DNA from: Bacillota bacterium | GTDB taxonomy: Bacteria > Bacillota > UBA4882 > UBA8346 | Reading direction: 5' to 3' | Assembly (NCBI GenBank): GCA_023400055.1 | Contig: JAEXFN010000046.1 | Coordinates: 1 to 64,000, forward strand | Length of the DNA stretch: 64,000 bases | Program-made: the position numbers and the translations under genes | Shown here: in pieces, positions 63,411-64,000 of the stretch | Layout: every line of letters begins with the position of its first letter | Numbering within the stretch: position 1 is the first letter of the stretch | Notes under the pieces: model-generated | What the model saw: the letters and a program-made list of their open reading frames with translations, nothing else | Told to the model about the DNA's origin: nothing | Databases searched by the model: none

Positions 63411-63875
63411 TCAATCCGGAGCCGGGTTGCTCAGCCGCTGATAGGCCAGGCCGAGAACCAGGCCGAAGATCACCGAGGCGATATAGTTTTCGAGGGTGCT
63501 TGGTAGCGTGATTTTTTTGAGCGGCTCGATCTTGTAAAGAATATTGACGACGTAAACCACAAACCAGGTCAGGATCCCGAACAGGGAGCCCTTAAAAAGG
63601 ATGTTGGCCGGTTTTACCTTATCGATCAGATAGATAAAGAGGATGCCCAGCAGACCGGTGAAGATCAATTGCACGAATTCGGCGAAGAGCTGTTCGCCCA
63701 GACTGACCGGTTTGAAGCCGTAAATATGGACCCCGGCGTAATCCAGAAAGCGGATCGTTCCGAATTTGAGGCCGTGGACCATGAGCAGATCGGCGATGCT
63801 GGAGACGATCCCGGCGATGACTCCTTCGATAAAGCCGACGGTAAGTTTATCCTGCAACGGTTTCCTCCTTGCCAT
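63411..63875 (-). CDS. YqhR-like membrane protein
   Basis: 154 residues with about four membrane segments, opening MARRKPLQDKLTVGFIEGVI. This resembles the conserved membrane protein YqhR of Bacillus, function unknown. I start at the ATG at 63875, which has GGAG seven bases upstream; the frame is open to 63941 but that extension is not membrane-like. It is convergent with pgi, and the gap of 36 bp holds no clear terminator. The last 125 bases of the window show no other gene. Confidence 0.7.
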   Translation of the reverse strand: MARRKPLQDKLTVGFIEGVIAGIVSSIADLLMVHGLKFGTIRFLDYAGVHIYGFKPVSLGEQLFAEFVQLIFTGLLGILFIYLIDKVKPANILFKGSLFGILTWFVVYVVNILYKIEPLKKITLPSTLENYIASVIFGLVLGLAYQRLSNPAPD

Positions 63876-64000
63876 GGCGAAACTCCGGCCCCGGGGAGCA
63901 GAAATGACCCCAAAGTCTGGAAAAGCCAGAGATAAAGTCATCGCTGGCTTTTGATAGCATCCATTTTGCCCGGCCGCAGGAGTTTTATGTAATAAAAAAG

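Overview
The window looks like the chromosome of a spore-forming anaerobic member of the Bacillota (Firmicutes). Three things point there. Sporulation regulators are present (BofA, CsfB/Gin). Firmicutes-type genes and signals are present (a T-box leader, DarA, YaaR, RicT, YesM/YesN-type two-component genes). Most telling, the order gyrA - pdxS - pdxT - serS - dnaX - ybaB - recR - yaaL - bofA - csfB - yaaO - tmk - darA - yaaR - holB - ricT matches the oriC-proximal segment of Bacillus subtilis, interrupted by metabolic genes. A one-chain pyruvate:ferredoxin oxidoreductase and a TM1266-type hydrogenase-system regulator fit anaerobic fermentation. The DNA is GC-rich. The exact lineage cannot be read from the sequence.

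Layout. 0-10 kb: a minus-strand MFS exporter, then a sugar-uptake locus on the plus strand: YesM-like sensor kinase, YesN-like regulator, two permeases, binding protein and a GH43 beta-xylosidase, probably for xylo-oligosaccharides. 10-15 kb: a small charged protein, an ABC-F ATPase, an SGNH hydrolase, an amidohydrolase and a small unknown protein. 15-20 kb: a Cof-type phosphatase convergent with a four-gene ABC importer. 20-26 kb: lpdA, metF, rpiA and gyrA. 26-30 kb: an Lrp regulator, an aminotransferase and pdxST (PLP synthesis). 30-37 kb: two sugar-acid reductases (one close to DlgD/YiaK) and nifJ. 37-43 kb: membrane protein, cytidylate-kinase-like protein, serS, CapA-like protein, TM1266 regulator and a UbiA prenyltransferase. 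43-53 kb: the conserved replication, recombination and sporulation block. 53-57 kb: leucine T-box with leuA, then amtB-glnK. 57-64 kb: an oxidoreductase, a MarR regulator, an unknown membrane protein, a 1.3 kb repeat-rich gap, an EFR1-type flavodoxin-ferredoxin protein, pgi and a membrane protein.

The most unusual signal is not a gene. Four gene-free stretches (1-84, about 12255-12624, about 32921-33200, 60389-60766) carry tandem repeats with the same period of 21 bp, two helical turns, built from different unit sequences. The array at 60.4 kb also has an 84-bp higher-order period and nine exact matches to the DnaA box TTATNCACA, all in one orientation and spaced 42 or 21 bp apart. That would put them on one face of the helix. 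The left-edge array is the same unit family in the opposite orientation. These arrays, inside an origin-proximal gene neighbourhood, are the best candidates for an undescribed system.
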